Below are positions 17,594 through 26,313 of a stretch of 64,000 nucleotides of DNA, piece after piece (the first letter of the stretch is position 1; each line of letters begins with the position of its first letter). The notes below the pieces were generated by a model that saw nothing but the letters and a program-made list of their open reading frames with translations, made no database searches and had not been told where the DNA came from. Source of the DNA: Paenibacillaceae bacterium (lineage in GTDB: Bacteria; Bacillota; Bacilli; Paenibacillales; NBRC-103111); the NCBI GenBank assembly GCA_029256185.1, contig JAQSYI010000011.1, forward strand, positions 62,001-126,000. Reading direction: 5' to 3'. The translations under genes and the position numbers were made by a program.

Positions 17594-20125
17594 ATGACAA
17601 ACAAAAAAATACGGGGAATGAGGAAGAGATTTGCGGCGCTTCTGATCTTGGCCATGCTTGCTTCCATGTTGGGCGGCTTGGCTTCGGTGTCGGCTGCTGG
17701 GGATATGACATTACTATCCGACATGAATACAGCGGGATATGCCATGAATGCGGCCAATGGCTGGACTGTGGTGAAGGACCCGGCAACGGTGACAAATGTG
17801 ACTTACGGCATTGAGAAAGACCCCGCCGGTGAGGATTATTATCTAAAATTCAGCGATACCAGTGCAGGTGGGCAGATAAAGGGAACCTACGCCTTCCCGG
17901 AGCAAAGCAGCCTCTTTTCCGTGGAGTGGGATACAAAAGCCAGCTTGACGGAAATCGGCGGAAGATTCATTATCCGGAAGTTCGGCTCCCAAGCTATTGT
18001 GGTCGAGGTTTCTACCAGTGTGCTTGACGGTCAGCTGCGGCTCCATTATGTCAGAAGCGGCAATGTAACCATTGCCAACATTCAGGAGAATGTCTGGTAC
18101 AAGGTGAAGGTCAATATTGATATGGCCAAGGACAAGATGGACATTTATGTGAACGGTCAGAAGGCAGTAAGCGATGTGGCAGTAACCAATTTGGGCAATA
18201 GCAGCGCCGGAGACTTTACTTTTATTACAAGTTGGGGAGGAAGTGGTATCGGATATATGAGAAATCTGAAGATAACCAATGTCGGAGTGGATCCTGTAGC
18301 GGGAGAAGTAGCTACACCGCCTCCAGCCCCTACGCCCGTTCCTCTGAAGCCCTTCAGCACACTGGAGGTGGATAAGCCGGTTGATGATCCCTTGGACTAC
18401 ACCGATTGGAAAGGGGTTACTTGGGACCCTTATCCGGTAAGCACGGCGATCGACAGCCTCTATGATGCGGAAGCGCTCAAGGATGACATCCGTCATATGA
18501 AGTATGCGGGAGTCCACTGGGTCAGAGTGTATACCGGCTGGCGCTCCAAGGACGACGGGAGCGAGGAGCTGTTTGAATCCAGAGCCGCCCTGGATCAGCG
18601 GATGACCCTGCTGAAGGAAGCCGGAATCAAGGTGCTGCTGCTGTACAAGGGCGGCAAGAAATACGGAACGCCGGAGCAGGCTGCTGCAAAAGCAGCATAT
18701 CTGACGGAGCTGGTTCAAGCCTACAAGAATGATGTGAAGCATTGGGAACTGGGCAATGAGGCCAATCTGGATACATACTGGTATTCGGGAGCCATTGTGC
18801 CGGGCTCCACGGATTGGGATCGGGTTGGAGAGTATCTGGAGGATGGAGAAACCGTCAATTTGTCAACAGATACTCCGTTTCACGGCTATGTTCGTGATTA
18901 CGTGGAGCAATTAAAGGATTATTCTACGGTCATCCGGGAATTATCACCGGAGGCCACGATATTGCTGGGTGGCTTAAGCGAATACAAGTACGAGCCATTC
19001 CTGTACCACTTGGGTATACTGGAGGCATACCGGTATTTTGATGAATTTGCGTTCCATCCGTATGCGCCCAACCCGGATAAGGTCATTGAGAGTATGGTGC
19101 GAATTGAGGCTATTATCAATCAATGGCCGGAGCCTTACAGCCACTTGCCTATCTGGGTGACGGAGATCGGCTGGCATGCGACGCCCTCCATGAATGATAC
19201 GATGGAAGCCCCCAACGAGGCAGTGAAGGCCCAGTACCTGACCGAGGTTATGCCCCGCCTCCGGGATAACATGGAAGCGCATAGCGGCCAGGCCAGACCG
19301 ATCATCTGGTATGCCATGCATGAGAAGGATCCCGGCGCCGGCTTCGGATTGGTGAAAAGGGTAAATGTTGGCAGCTCAGTCCGGTTCGATCAGCTGCCGG
19401 CCATTGAAGCCTACCGGGGTGTAATGGATCGGCAGGATACCGTTCAGATAGGTTCGGAATTTGATGTTAGCCTGGGGGTGTACGCCATTGAGGATGACCA
19501 GGCCACCTCTGTTACGGCCAGTGTGTATTATGACCAGACGAAGTTTGAGGTGAGCCGGGTGCAGCCTGCCGGTGCAGCCGCAGTCTCCTTCACCGCCGAC
19601 ACGGCAAGCCTTCCGGGGACGGTAACCATCCAGGCCGCCTACGCCGGCCATCTGGGCTCGGGTCCAATCGCCAAGCTCAGCTTCAAAGCGATATCGTCAG
19701 AGGGCAATGGCAGCATTACAACAGGCGCAGTCACCTTCGGCAACGGAACCGCTTCTCCCAAGGCAACAGGAAAGAACGGGTCTATCCATATTGAACTGCA
19801 AAGCGATCCACAAGCGCTTTATACGCTTGCTCACACGCCAGTATCCCTGACCGGAGGCTTGCAGACAACAACAATTACCGTTTCCCGCGGAAATGCGGAG
19901 CTACTCGCTGATGCAAGGCTGCTCTTTGCAGGAGATCGCGCCGAGGGAGGCCAGACCTGCTGGGTAATGGATTTGGCTGCTAACGACGGGGACGGGGAAG
20001 AGGCGGAGCTGGCCTTCACATCCGGCTCATTCACTACCCTCCAGGTGTATCTGCTGGATGGCGCGCCTGACTGGGAGAAGCCCTTCGGCGGTGTGAAAGC
20101 CAATGTCTTGACCATCGTTCCGTAA
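17594..20125 (+). CDS. Secreted multidomain clan GH-A glycosidase 3 with cohesin-like domain
   Basis: 843 residues. Signal peptide to about residue 35; jelly-roll domain about 36-235, clearly paralogous to that of glycosidase 1 (both read DGQLRLHY or NGQLRLHY); short Pro-rich linker; catalytic barrel about 255-605 with acid/base Glu389 in WELGNEAN and nucleophile Glu524 in IWVTEIGW; cohesin-like domain about 615-735 (SVYYDQTKFEVSRVQPAG; GSGPIAKLSFKA); and a C-terminal domain. The catalytic domain has an insertion of about 25 residues after the acid/base Glu that the paralogues lack. Start ATG 17594 after AAGGGAGG; TTG 17591 is possible. SLH protein B follows 14 bp downstream. Confidence 0.8.
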   Translation: MTNKKIRGMRKRFAALLILAMLASMLGGLASVSAAGDMTLLSDMNTAGYAMNAANGWTVVKDPATVTNVTYGIEKDPAGEDYYLKFSDTSAGGQIKGTYAFPEQSSLFSVEWDTKASLTEIGGRFIIRKFGSQAIVVEVSTSVLDGQLRLHYVRSGNVTIANIQENVWYKVKVNIDMAKDKMDIYVNGQKAVSDVAVTNLGNSSAGDFTFITSWGGSGIGYMRNLKITNVGVDPVAGEVATPPPAPTPVPLKPFSTLEVDKPVDDPLDYTDWKGVTWDPYPVSTAIDSLYDAEALKDDIRHMKYAGVHWVRVYTGWRSKDDGSEELFESRAALDQRMTLLKEAGIKVLLLYKGGKKYGTPEQAAAKAAYLTELVQAYKNDVKHWELGNEANLDTYWYSGAIVPGSTDWDRVGEYLEDGETVNLSTDTPFHGYVRDYVEQLKDYSTVIRELSPEATILLGGLSEYKYEPFLYHLGILEAYRYFDEFAFHPYAPNPDKVIESMVRIEAIINQWPEPYSHLPIWVTEIGWHATPSMNDTMEAPNEAVKAQYLTEVMPRLRDNMEAHSGQARPIIWYAMHEKDPGAGFGLVKRVNVGSSVRFDQLPAIEAYRGVMDRQDTVQIGSEFDVSLGVYAIEDDQATSVTASVYYDQTKFEVSRVQPAGAAAVSFTADTASLPGTVTIQAAYAGHLGSGPIAKLSFKAISSEGNGSITTGAVTFGNGTASPKATGKNGSIHIELQSDPQALYTLAHTPVSLTGGLQTTTITVSRGNAELLADARLLFAGDRAEGGQTCWVMDLAANDGDGEEAELAFTSGSFTTLQVYLLDGAPDWEKPFGGVKANVLTIVP

Positions 20126-20139
20126 GAAAGGAGAGCAAT

Positions 20140-21747
20140 ATGAAAAAAAAGTTTTTTGCTATCATGCTTGCGTGTGCGCTGCTCTTCACCGGCTTACCTC
20201 ATCTGTTGCTGGCCGCATCGAGAGACGTCACTTCCGTCCAAGTTCACTATAAAGGAGGAACAACAGCCGTCGTATCGGGAAGCGCTGTCTGCCAGGAGGT
20301 TATCATCATTGTGCTGGATGACTCCGGCATCCAGATCGCTTTGGATCATGCTGCCGTAGCCCATGGAAAGTTTGAGAAGGCGGTTCAAACAGGAACGCTT
20401 GTTCCGGGCGACAGTTATACAGTTAAAGTAAGCAATTTATACGGAGATACGGACTATACCAAGGAAAGCTTTGTTGCGGCGGCTTCTCCCAAGCCGTCTC
20501 CGACATCAACACCAACACCAACACCGACACCAACATCAACAGCGACATCAACACCAACACCAACACCGACACCAACATCAACAGCGACATCAACACCGAC
20601 ATCAACACCGACATCAACACCGACACCCTCGTCCACTCCTGTGTCAGGCTCCATTCAGCCCGAGGGACCCGTGATCAAGATTAACGGGGTGGAACAGCGG
20701 CTTCAGCGAGACTCCGACGGGAGAGCGCAGCTGAAGCTGAAGGAAGAAGACCTGCAATCCTTCAAGGCTGCTCATCCGAACAGCGCATTTGTGGTAGAGG
20801 TGAAGCAGGAGACGAAGCTGTCCCTCCTGTTGAAGGCGGAAGCCGCTTTGCCTGTTGAGGTTATCCTTAAGGCGGATTTCGGGACAGTTTCCATACCGCA
20901 AAGCTTTCTTGATCCATATCTGGGGAATGGACGGGAGATTGAATTGCTTGTCCAAAAGGGAAGTCTTGTCATTTCCTGCAAGGAACGAAGTCAGGGCACA
21001 GTTATCAAGGAATTTGCTTCTTCGCTGGAGCTGAGTATTCCTTATGACGGAGCGGAATCCGCGGACCCCACCGCCGTCGTCGCTGTCCGGCAGGAGGATG
21101 GTCAGGCCAAGGTCATTCCATTCTCTGCCTATGATGGAAGCAGGCTTACCTTCAAAAGCCGGGCTGCAGGAACCTTTGCCGCAGAGTACCGCCCGAAGGT
21201 TTTCAGTGATACGAAGGATCATTGGGGCGAAAAGAGCATCCTGTTTGCAGCGGCGAGAGATCTTATGAACGGAGTAACTAATCAGCAATTCAGCCCGGAC
21301 AGCTACATGACCCGCGCTATGCTGGCGGCTGTGCTGGCCCGGCTGGAGGGGGCGGCTCCCGTCTCTTACCAGGATGAGACCTTCCGGGATGTGGATGCCC
21401 GGGACTGGTATGCGCCCTACGTGGCTTGGGCCGCCGGACTGGGAATCATCTCGGGGACCGGGGATGGAATATTCGCTCCTGACCGCCCGGTTACACGGGA
21501 GGAGATGGCGACTATGCTCTATCGCTACGGGATATGGAGCGGCCTCCGCTTTGAACAGGCAGGCGCGGATAATGTTGAGTTCCGAGACGGCAATACCGTC
21601 AGCAGTTGGGCGAAGGAAGCCGTGAAGTTCTTGACTGACGCTGGCATCATCAACGGCAAGCCCGGCCTCCTGTTTGATCCGCAGGGGACGGGAACCCGGG
21701 CGGAGGCTGCAACTATTATAAATGCTTTAATCATGAGAGAACATTAA
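20140..21747 (+). CDS. SLH-domain surface protein B
   Basis: 535 residues. Signal peptide to about residue 26; a beta-sandwich about 27-107 related in position and pattern to that of SLH protein A; a long low-complexity Pro-Thr-Ser linker about 112-168; a middle beta domain; and three SLH repeats from about residue 350 (DHWGEKSILFAAARDLMNGV; WYAPYVAWAAGLGIISGTGD; WAKEAVKFLTDAGIINGKPG). It is probably fixed to the wall polymer and presents its N-terminal domain beyond the S-layer on the extended linker. No enzyme motif and no dockerin is visible. It shares an operon-like arrangement with glycosidase 3 (14-bp gap, ribosome site AAAGGAG). Confidence 0.85.
   Translation: MKKKFFAIMLACALLFTGLPHLLLAASRDVTSVQVHYKGGTTAVVSGSAVCQEVIIIVLDDSGIQIALDHAAVAHGKFEKAVQTGTLVPGDSYTVKVSNLYGDTDYTKESFVAAASPKPSPTSTPTPTPTPTSTATSTPTPTPTPTSTATSTPTSTPTSTPTPSSTPVSGSIQPEGPVIKINGVEQRLQRDSDGRAQLKLKEEDLQSFKAAHPNSAFVVEVKQETKLSLLLKAEAALPVEVILKADFGTVSIPQSFLDPYLGNGREIELLVQKGSLVISCKERSQGTVIKEFASSLELSIPYDGAESADPTAVVAVRQEDGQAKVIPFSAYDGSRLTFKSRAAGTFAAEYRPKVFSDTKDHWGEKSILFAAARDLMNGVTNQQFSPDSYMTRAMLAAVLARLEGAAPVSYQDETFRDVDARDWYAPYVAWAAGLGIISGTGDGIFAPDRPVTREEMATMLYRYGIWSGLRFEQAGADNVEFRDGNTVSSWAKEAVKFLTDAGIINGKPGLLFDPQGTGTRAEAATIINALIMREH
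20505..20637 (+). repeat. In-frame microsatellite encoding the Pro-Thr-Ser linker
   Basis: Repeats of ACACCAACACC and ACATCAACACC units, with one block of about 48 bp (from ACACCAACACCAACACCGAC) present twice in tandem. The repeat stays in frame and encodes alternating Thr-Pro and Thr-Ser. Length changes by slippage would change the reach of SLH protein B without breaking the frame. Confidence 0.8.
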
Positions 21748-21799
21748 TCCAAATTTTGCAGCTCAAATATTCTTCTCAGCCGCCAGAAGGAAATGAAAG

Positions 21800-21843
21800 C
21801 AGGACAGGAACACTCCACTGTGAGGAATGCTCCTGTCCTGTTT
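21800..21843 (+). terminator. Intrinsic terminator after SLH protein B
   Basis: CAGGACAGGA (21800-21809) pairs with TCCTGTCCTG (21831-21840) and is followed by TTT. The inner part (CACTCC / GAGG) adds pairs. It lies 52 bp after the stop codon and probably ends the 10.9-21.7 kb glycosidase/SLH transcripts. Confidence 0.75.
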
Positions 21844-22050
21844 CAGATATTCATGTAAATATTTGAAAATAAAAGGAATATAAAACATTATTCACGAGTT
21901 AACAAATGGAAAACGCCCCCATAATCGCAAAGGATACCTTTTTACAGGTGTACCTTTCAAATGATAGGTGGAATTCCAATGAGTACGCTTTAAAAACCCC
22001 GATATCGCACCTTGTCCCACAGAGAATGCGCCGGTGCGCCGATCTTACAC

Positions 22051-22955
22051 ACCCTCTGGGATCGCTTTGATTTCTCTTTGCTCTTGATGCAGTCCGGCAT
22101 CAGCAAACGCAGCGGCGCACCTTCTTGGTTCTTATGCTGAACCTTTGGCAAAAAACGGGTGGAACGGCTGCAGCAAGACGTTCATACCGCCTTGCAGGAA
22201 GGGGATGTAATTAATCTGGATGATCCCCATGTGGCCCATCCCTACGCGAAGAAGCTCCCGTTTCTTTCCTGGCTCTATGCTCACTCCACCAAAACCTATG
22301 TGTGGGCCATGAATCTGGTTGTGCTCCAGGCGGTTTTGCAGACGGGGTTGGAATATCCGTTGTTCTATCTCCCCTGACGTAAGCCGGAGTTCAAAGGAAA
22401 AGGGCTGACCAAACTGGACTTGACCCGGCAAATGCTTTCGATGCTCCGTGAATCGGTATCCTGTCGGCTATGGGTGGTCATGGACCGTTGGTTTCTATGC
22501 AAGGAATTCTTTGGGTTTCTGGAAGCCCACGGCTATGATTGGGTAAGCGTACGTACACGAAACGCTGGAGGATTAAGGTGTTCTTTCGAACGGCTAAGCA
22601 AAAGCTTTTCCTGGAGAAGTGTCACTCTCAATCCGAGTCGCATCACCATGCTCACTTGGAACTGCTCTTTACAGCGGAAACCCTGCTGGCGGTAGCCCTT
22701 TGGGAGCTGAACAAAGAAAAAACGAGTGATGATGAAGGCTACACCCACGGCGAAATGGTTCGTGGCCTCTTCCACACTCGTTGCCAGCTCCGCATCCTGC
22801 ACCACAAAGGGCAAGAGCGAATCTACCTTGATTGTGACATACACGTGCAGAGATTTGCAAGGCTTATTGATCTTTTTTGGCCGGAGCATCTTCTTATGCT
22901 TCTTTGGCCTACTCCCAAACCTCAGATTTACCAACATTTTCTACAAAGTGCATAA
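22051..22955 (+). pseudogene. IS4-like transposase, decayed
   Basis: Readable pieces in order are LWDRFDFSLLLMQSGISKRS, KRVERLQQDVHTALQEGDVI with NLDDPHVAHPYAKKLPFL, a stop at 22375-22377, then TRQMLSMLRESVSCRLWVVM followed by DRWFLCKEFFGFLEAHGYDW, a frame jump near 22540, and KRWRIKVFFRTAKQKLFL with the C-terminal part to 22955. NLDD and MDRWF fit the first two acidic residues of a DDE transposase; the third should be the Glu of RWRIEVFFRTAK but is Lys here. The stretch between the second and third acidic residues, normally over 100 residues, is missing. So it is inactive by stop, frameshift, internal deletion and active-site loss. No terminal repeats could be fixed. Confidence 0.75.
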
Positions 22956-23360
22956 CTCATGTATAACACTTTCCAACTGTGAGAAGCCTAACGCAAATCC
23001 TTAAGGGATTTATTAAGCTTTTACTGACTTACTTGTATGTTGTAATAATCTCGCTGTCGAGTTGGTGTAGCTAAAGTCAGGATATTAGAAGATTTATCGA
23101 ACAGTCGAATAGGCCGGGGGAAATTCACCCCCAGCCTACTCGACCATGTTGCTTCCTTCTTTTGTTACCCGATCTTTCCCCTCATCGTTTTTCCAAACTG
23201 CACTTTTTGTTTGTACATTCTGTTTGCTCATTATGCCGTCGTAGTTTTTTTGGCGGCAAGAGGTCCAGAACCGGTCCTTGCAGATGAAGTCGTCTTTCAT
23301 ATCCCGGGGTGGGGGAATCCCCCGGGGGAGGCGGCAGGCAGGGTTTTAATCTCCAAGGGC
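22956..23360. other. Intergenic region between the dead transposase and thiL
   Basis: No gene supported. It contains an imperfect inverted repeat at 23105-23143 (arms TCGAATAGGCCGGGGG and CCCCCAGCCTACTCGA) without a T run, and a G+C-rich hairpin around 23300-23331 (CCCGGGG and CCCCCGGG arms). I looked for a TPP riboswitch ahead of thiL and did not see the conserved CTGAGA elements. Confidence 0.5.
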
Positions 23361-23362
23361 TG

Positions 23363-23371
23363 TGCTATAAT
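23363..23371 (+). promoter_or_regulatory. Extended -10 promoter of thiL
   Basis: TGCTATAAT: a perfect -10 hexamer TATAAT (23366-23371) with the extended TGn motif, 30 bp ahead of thiL. The -35 region (about 23343) is poor, which is usual for extended -10 promoters. Confidence 0.6.
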
Positions 23372-23401
23372 AGGTAAAATGAGGAATAGGGGGGATTTCG
23401 C

Positions 23402-24472
23402 ATGCCCAGGCATGATGAGTTCGGGCTGATTCGTCTGTTAACAGCGGGCCGCGGACATGCGGAGTGGCAGACTCCGGGACAAGCAGGGGAGCAGGGATTG
23501 CCGGGCGTCGCTGTGGGAATCGGGGACGATGCGGCTGTTTTGAACGGCAGGTCCGGTTTTCAATGGGTGGTTTCGTGTGATACGATGGTGCGGGATGTGC
23601 ATTTCAAACCGGAAACCATGACTTACGGGGCAATCGGCTTCAAGGCGATGGCTTCCAACATCAGCGACATGGCAGCCATGGGGGCGGTTCCCCGGTTTGC
23701 CCTGATTGCACTGTCTGTTCCCCGTGGTGAACGGGAAGAATCCCTTCAGGAGCTGTACGACGGTTTGTACGAATGCGCCGGCCGGTACGGGGTGTCCATT
23801 GTGGGAGGAGATACGACCTCCTGTCCCGCGGATATGACCATAACGGTAACGGTGCTGGGTGAAGTGGAAACAGGTAAGGCGCTGCTCCGTTCAGGTGCCA
23901 GGCCTGGGGATACTGTATTTGTTACCGGTCCCCTGGGTTTAGCCGGTGCGGGTCTCAGACTGCTGCTTCAGCGCGGCGGAAGCGCCTACGATACAGGCGG
24001 GCTGACCGAGCAGCAGCAGCTGCTGGTGAAGGCCCACCAGCGACCTCTCCCGCAGGTGGAGGCGGGAAGAATTCTCGTGACAAGCGGGCTGGGGCGCGCC
24101 TTGAATGACATAAGCGACGGTCTAGCCAGCGAAGCCTGGGAGTTGGCGGAAGCCTCCCGTTGCCGGATTGAACTGGTGGAAGAGCTGCTGCCGCCGTGCA
24201 GGGAGCTGCTGGCCGCTTGTCCTGATCTGACCCCTGCTGACGCTCTTCGGCTGATGCTGTATGGGGGAGAGGATTATCAACTGGTAGGGACGGTGGAAGC
24301 AGGGCGGACCGGAGAACTGGCTCAGCTGTTTGCTGAGGCAGGGCTTGGTTTTTATCCGGCAGGCCAAGTGGCGGCTTGCAGTGGTTCTCCCGGTGTCACA
24401 CTGGAGTTAAGGGACGGGAATGTTCTTTCCCTGGGCAAACGGGGGTATAATCATTTTGGGGAAGATTACTGA
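23402..24472 (+). CDS. thiL: Thiamine-monophosphate kinase
   Basis: 356 residues, ATP-dependent phosphorylation of thiamine monophosphate to the active cofactor thiamine diphosphate, in the cytoplasm. Family motifs: GIGDDAAVL near residue 40, SCDTMVRDVHF, GFKAMASNISDMAAMGA, the glycine-rich SIVGGDTTS and a C-terminal GGEDYQLVG. Start ATG 23402 follows GGGGGG. It is first in a run with tsaE, tsaB, rimI and tsaD (20 bp to tsaE), the same order as in Bacillus (ydiA-ydiE). Confidence 0.95.
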   Translation: MPRHDEFGLIRLLTAGRGHAEWQTPGQAGEQGLPGVAVGIGDDAAVLNGRSGFQWVVSCDTMVRDVHFKPETMTYGAIGFKAMASNISDMAAMGAVPRFALIALSVPRGEREESLQELYDGLYECAGRYGVSIVGGDTTSCPADMTITVTVLGEVETGKALLRSGARPGDTVFVTGPLGLAGAGLRLLLQRGGSAYDTGGLTEQQQLLVKAHQRPLPQVEAGRILVTSGLGRALNDISDGLASEAWELAEASRCRIELVEELLPPCRELLAACPDLTPADALRLMLYGGEDYQLVGTVEAGRTGELAQLFAEAGLGFYPAGQVAACSGSPGVTLELRDGNVLSLGKRGYNHFGEDY

Positions 24473-24492
24473 CAGATCAGGAGGCAGCCGCT

Positions 24493-24999
24493 ATGGACAA
24501 TAAACCAGTTTCCTACCATTTTGACTCGGAGAAAGAGGAAGATACGTACCGGCTGGCCAGAGAACTGACCCGGCTGTTTGTGCCCGGAACGGTGATTGGT
24601 CTGGACGGTGATCTGGGCGCGGGCAAAACCACCTTTTCCAAGGCGGTGGGGCAGGCTCTGGAGGTGCAGGAGACCGTGAACAGTCCGACTTTTACGATTA
24701 TCAAGGAATATGAAGGGCGGACCATGCCTTTTTATCATATGGATGTATACCGGATTACCCAGGAAGAAGCCGAGGATATGGGCCTCGACGATTATTTCTA
24801 CGGCGACGGGGTAACGCTTGTGGAATGGGCTTCCATCATTGGCGGAATATTGCCTGAGGAGCATCTGTCGGTTTATATTGAGAACACCGGATGGACTGCG
24901 CGGCGGTTTCATCTGGCTCCCGCCGGGGCCATCTATGAGAAGTGGTGTTCGGTATTGAAGGAGCAGGGGACGATTCATGACAAATGTATTGAAGCATGA
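24493..24999 (+). CDS. tsaE: tRNA t6A biosynthesis ATPase TsaE
   Basis: 168 residues. Walker A GDLGAGKTT (Lys45), and YHMDVYRI and LVEWA typical of TsaE (YdiB). It supports the TsaB-TsaD complex that puts threonylcarbamoyl groups on A37 of ANN-decoding tRNAs. The end overlaps the start of tsaB by 23 bp, so the two are probably translationally coupled. Confidence 0.95.
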   Translation: MDNKPVSYHFDSEKEEDTYRLARELTRLFVPGTVIGLDGDLGAGKTTFSKAVGQALEVQETVNSPTFTIIKEYEGRTMPFYHMDVYRITQEEAEDMGLDDYFYGDGVTLVEWASIIGGILPEEHLSVYIENTGWTARRFHLAPAGAIYEKWCSVLKEQGTIHDKCIEA

Positions 25000-26290
25000 G
25001 GGTGTGTGCGAGCATCAGATGGTATCGGGGGATGGAAGTCCGTTGAAGCAGGAGAATGATGGAGAGGGCGCTGCCGGAAGCGGGACTGCCCCGCAGGAGA
25101 CGGATAGAGTGGATCATCCGGAGACGTGCAGAGCGGGACATCGGGAGATGGACAGAACGGAACAATCGGAGACAGGCAGAGCGGATCATCGGGAGACTGG
25201 CAGAGTGGAACAATCTGAGACAGACGGAGCGGGTCAGCGGGAGACTGGCTGGCTGCTGGCCATCGATACGGCAACCAGCGCCATGTCAGTGGCTCTGCTC
25301 AAGAACGGAGAAGTGTGCGCTGAGATCAATTCTGTGGTGGAGCGGAACCATTCGGTGTATCTGACTCCGGCGATTGAGGAAGCATTGGGGCGGTGGAAGC
25401 TGCGTCCCCGGGATCTGGCCGGGATTGCGGTGGGCAAGGGGCCGGGCTCCTACACGGGCGTGCGCATCGGGATTACAGTAGCCAAGACCATGGCATGGGC
25501 CCTTAAGGTTCCTGTAGCCGCTGTCTCCACGCTGGAGCCGCTGGCGGCAGGAGCGTTGGCGGCATGGGTGAGCGGAGAGGACAGTGAACCGCTCCAGGCC
25601 GGAGTGCAGGAGGAAGGGCCACCGGAGGGAGTGCATTCCGGGGTGCAGGAGGAAGAGCGAACGGAGAGAGTGCAGTCCGGAGTGCAGCAGGAAGGGCGAC
25701 CGGTACCGGTCATATCAGGAGCGCAGTTAAAGGGGCAATTGAGGAGCCGGATGTTGAGACTCTTCCCGTCTGCGGGGCTGCATCCGGGGACACTTGGGCG
25801 CATCTGGGTTGTTCCACTGCTGAACGCCCGGAGAGGCCAGGCCTTTACGGCGTTGTATGCGCTGGAGGAGGAGCCTGTAACACAGAAAGATGTGCTTCTT
25901 GCATGGCAGGAGGAGGGCGGGTTCAAGCCTATGTGGCCTGTGGCAGAGCCCGGCTGGTCGTGCAAGAGAGAGGATGGCATCCGCTTGATGGAACGCTGGG
26001 TTGATGAACTGCTGGAGCGGGCTGCCCAGGAGTCCCCGGATGCAGTTCTATTCGCGGGGGAGACAGCGGAATTCGATTCTGCCATCGGCCGGTTCTTGCA
26101 TGAAGCCGGCGAACGGTCAATTGTTGCAGATGCGGTGTCCTGCAGCATCCAGTCCCGGTATACGGGATATCTGGGCGCGTTGCGTCTGGGGGCGGGGGCC
26201 GGGGATGAGGCCCACAATCTTTTGCCCAATTATACGCAATTGACTGAAGCAGAGGTTAATCTCAATGCAAGGAATAGAGCACGCGTTTAA
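24977..26290 (+). CDS. tsaB: tRNA t6A biosynthesis protein TsaB with repeat-built extensions
   Basis: 437 residues, against about 230-240 in usual TsaB. The conserved core begins only at residue 93 (WLLAIDTATSAMSVALL) and includes VERNHSVYLTPAI and GKGPGSYTGVRIG, the TsaB signatures. Two extra regions are visible: an N-terminal tail of about 90 residues made of degenerate 10-residue repeats (GRADHRETGRVEQSET and variants), and an insertion about 200-245 with 12-15-residue repeats (SGVQEEGPPEGVH, SGVQEEERTERVQ, SGVQQEGRP). Both are charged and likely disordered. TsaB pairs with TsaD to make t6A. Start ATG 24977 lies inside tsaE behind AAGGAG and GGGG; no good ribosome site exists close to the core, so the tail is probably translated. 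Confidence 0.88.
   Translation: MTNVLKHEGVCEHQMVSGDGSPLKQENDGEGAAGSGTAPQETDRVDHPETCRAGHREMDRTEQSETGRADHRETGRVEQSETDGAGQRETGWLLAIDTATSAMSVALLKNGEVCAEINSVVERNHSVYLTPAIEEALGRWKLRPRDLAGIAVGKGPGSYTGVRIGITVAKTMAWALKVPVAAVSTLEPLAAGALAAWVSGEDSEPLQAGVQEEGPPEGVHSGVQEEERTERVQSGVQQEGRPVPVISGAQLKGQLRSRMLRLFPSAGLHPGTLGRIWVVPLLNARRGQAFTALYALEEEPVTQKDVLLAWQEEGGFKPMWPVAEPGWSCKREDGIRLMERWVDELLERAAQESPDAVLFAGETAEFDSAIGRFLHEAGERSIVADAVSCSIQSRYTGYLGALRLGAGAGDEAHNLLPNYTQLTEAEVNLNARNRARV
25090..25250 (+). repeat. 30-bp minisatellite in the 5' part of tsaB
   Basis: About five degenerate units of 30 bp, each containing variants of GCAGAGCGGATCATCGGGAG and GCAGAGTGGAACAATCTGAG. The period keeps the frame. A second repeat block, about 36-42 bp per unit (GTGCAGGAGGAAG cores), lies at about 25600-25700. 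Confidence 0.75.
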
Positions 26291-26313
26291 AAAACGGGTC
26301 AGGAGAGAACGGT

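Noticed and set aside
13731-21747. Dockerin domains in the SLH proteins
   Set aside because: I searched the translations for paired calcium loops (DxNxDGxVxxxD); none is present, so a classical cohesin-dockerin link within the cluster is not supported.
23200-23401. Possible TPP riboswitch ahead of thiL
   Set aside because: The conserved CTGAGA and ACCTGA elements are missing, and an extended -10 promoter lies only 30 bp before the start.
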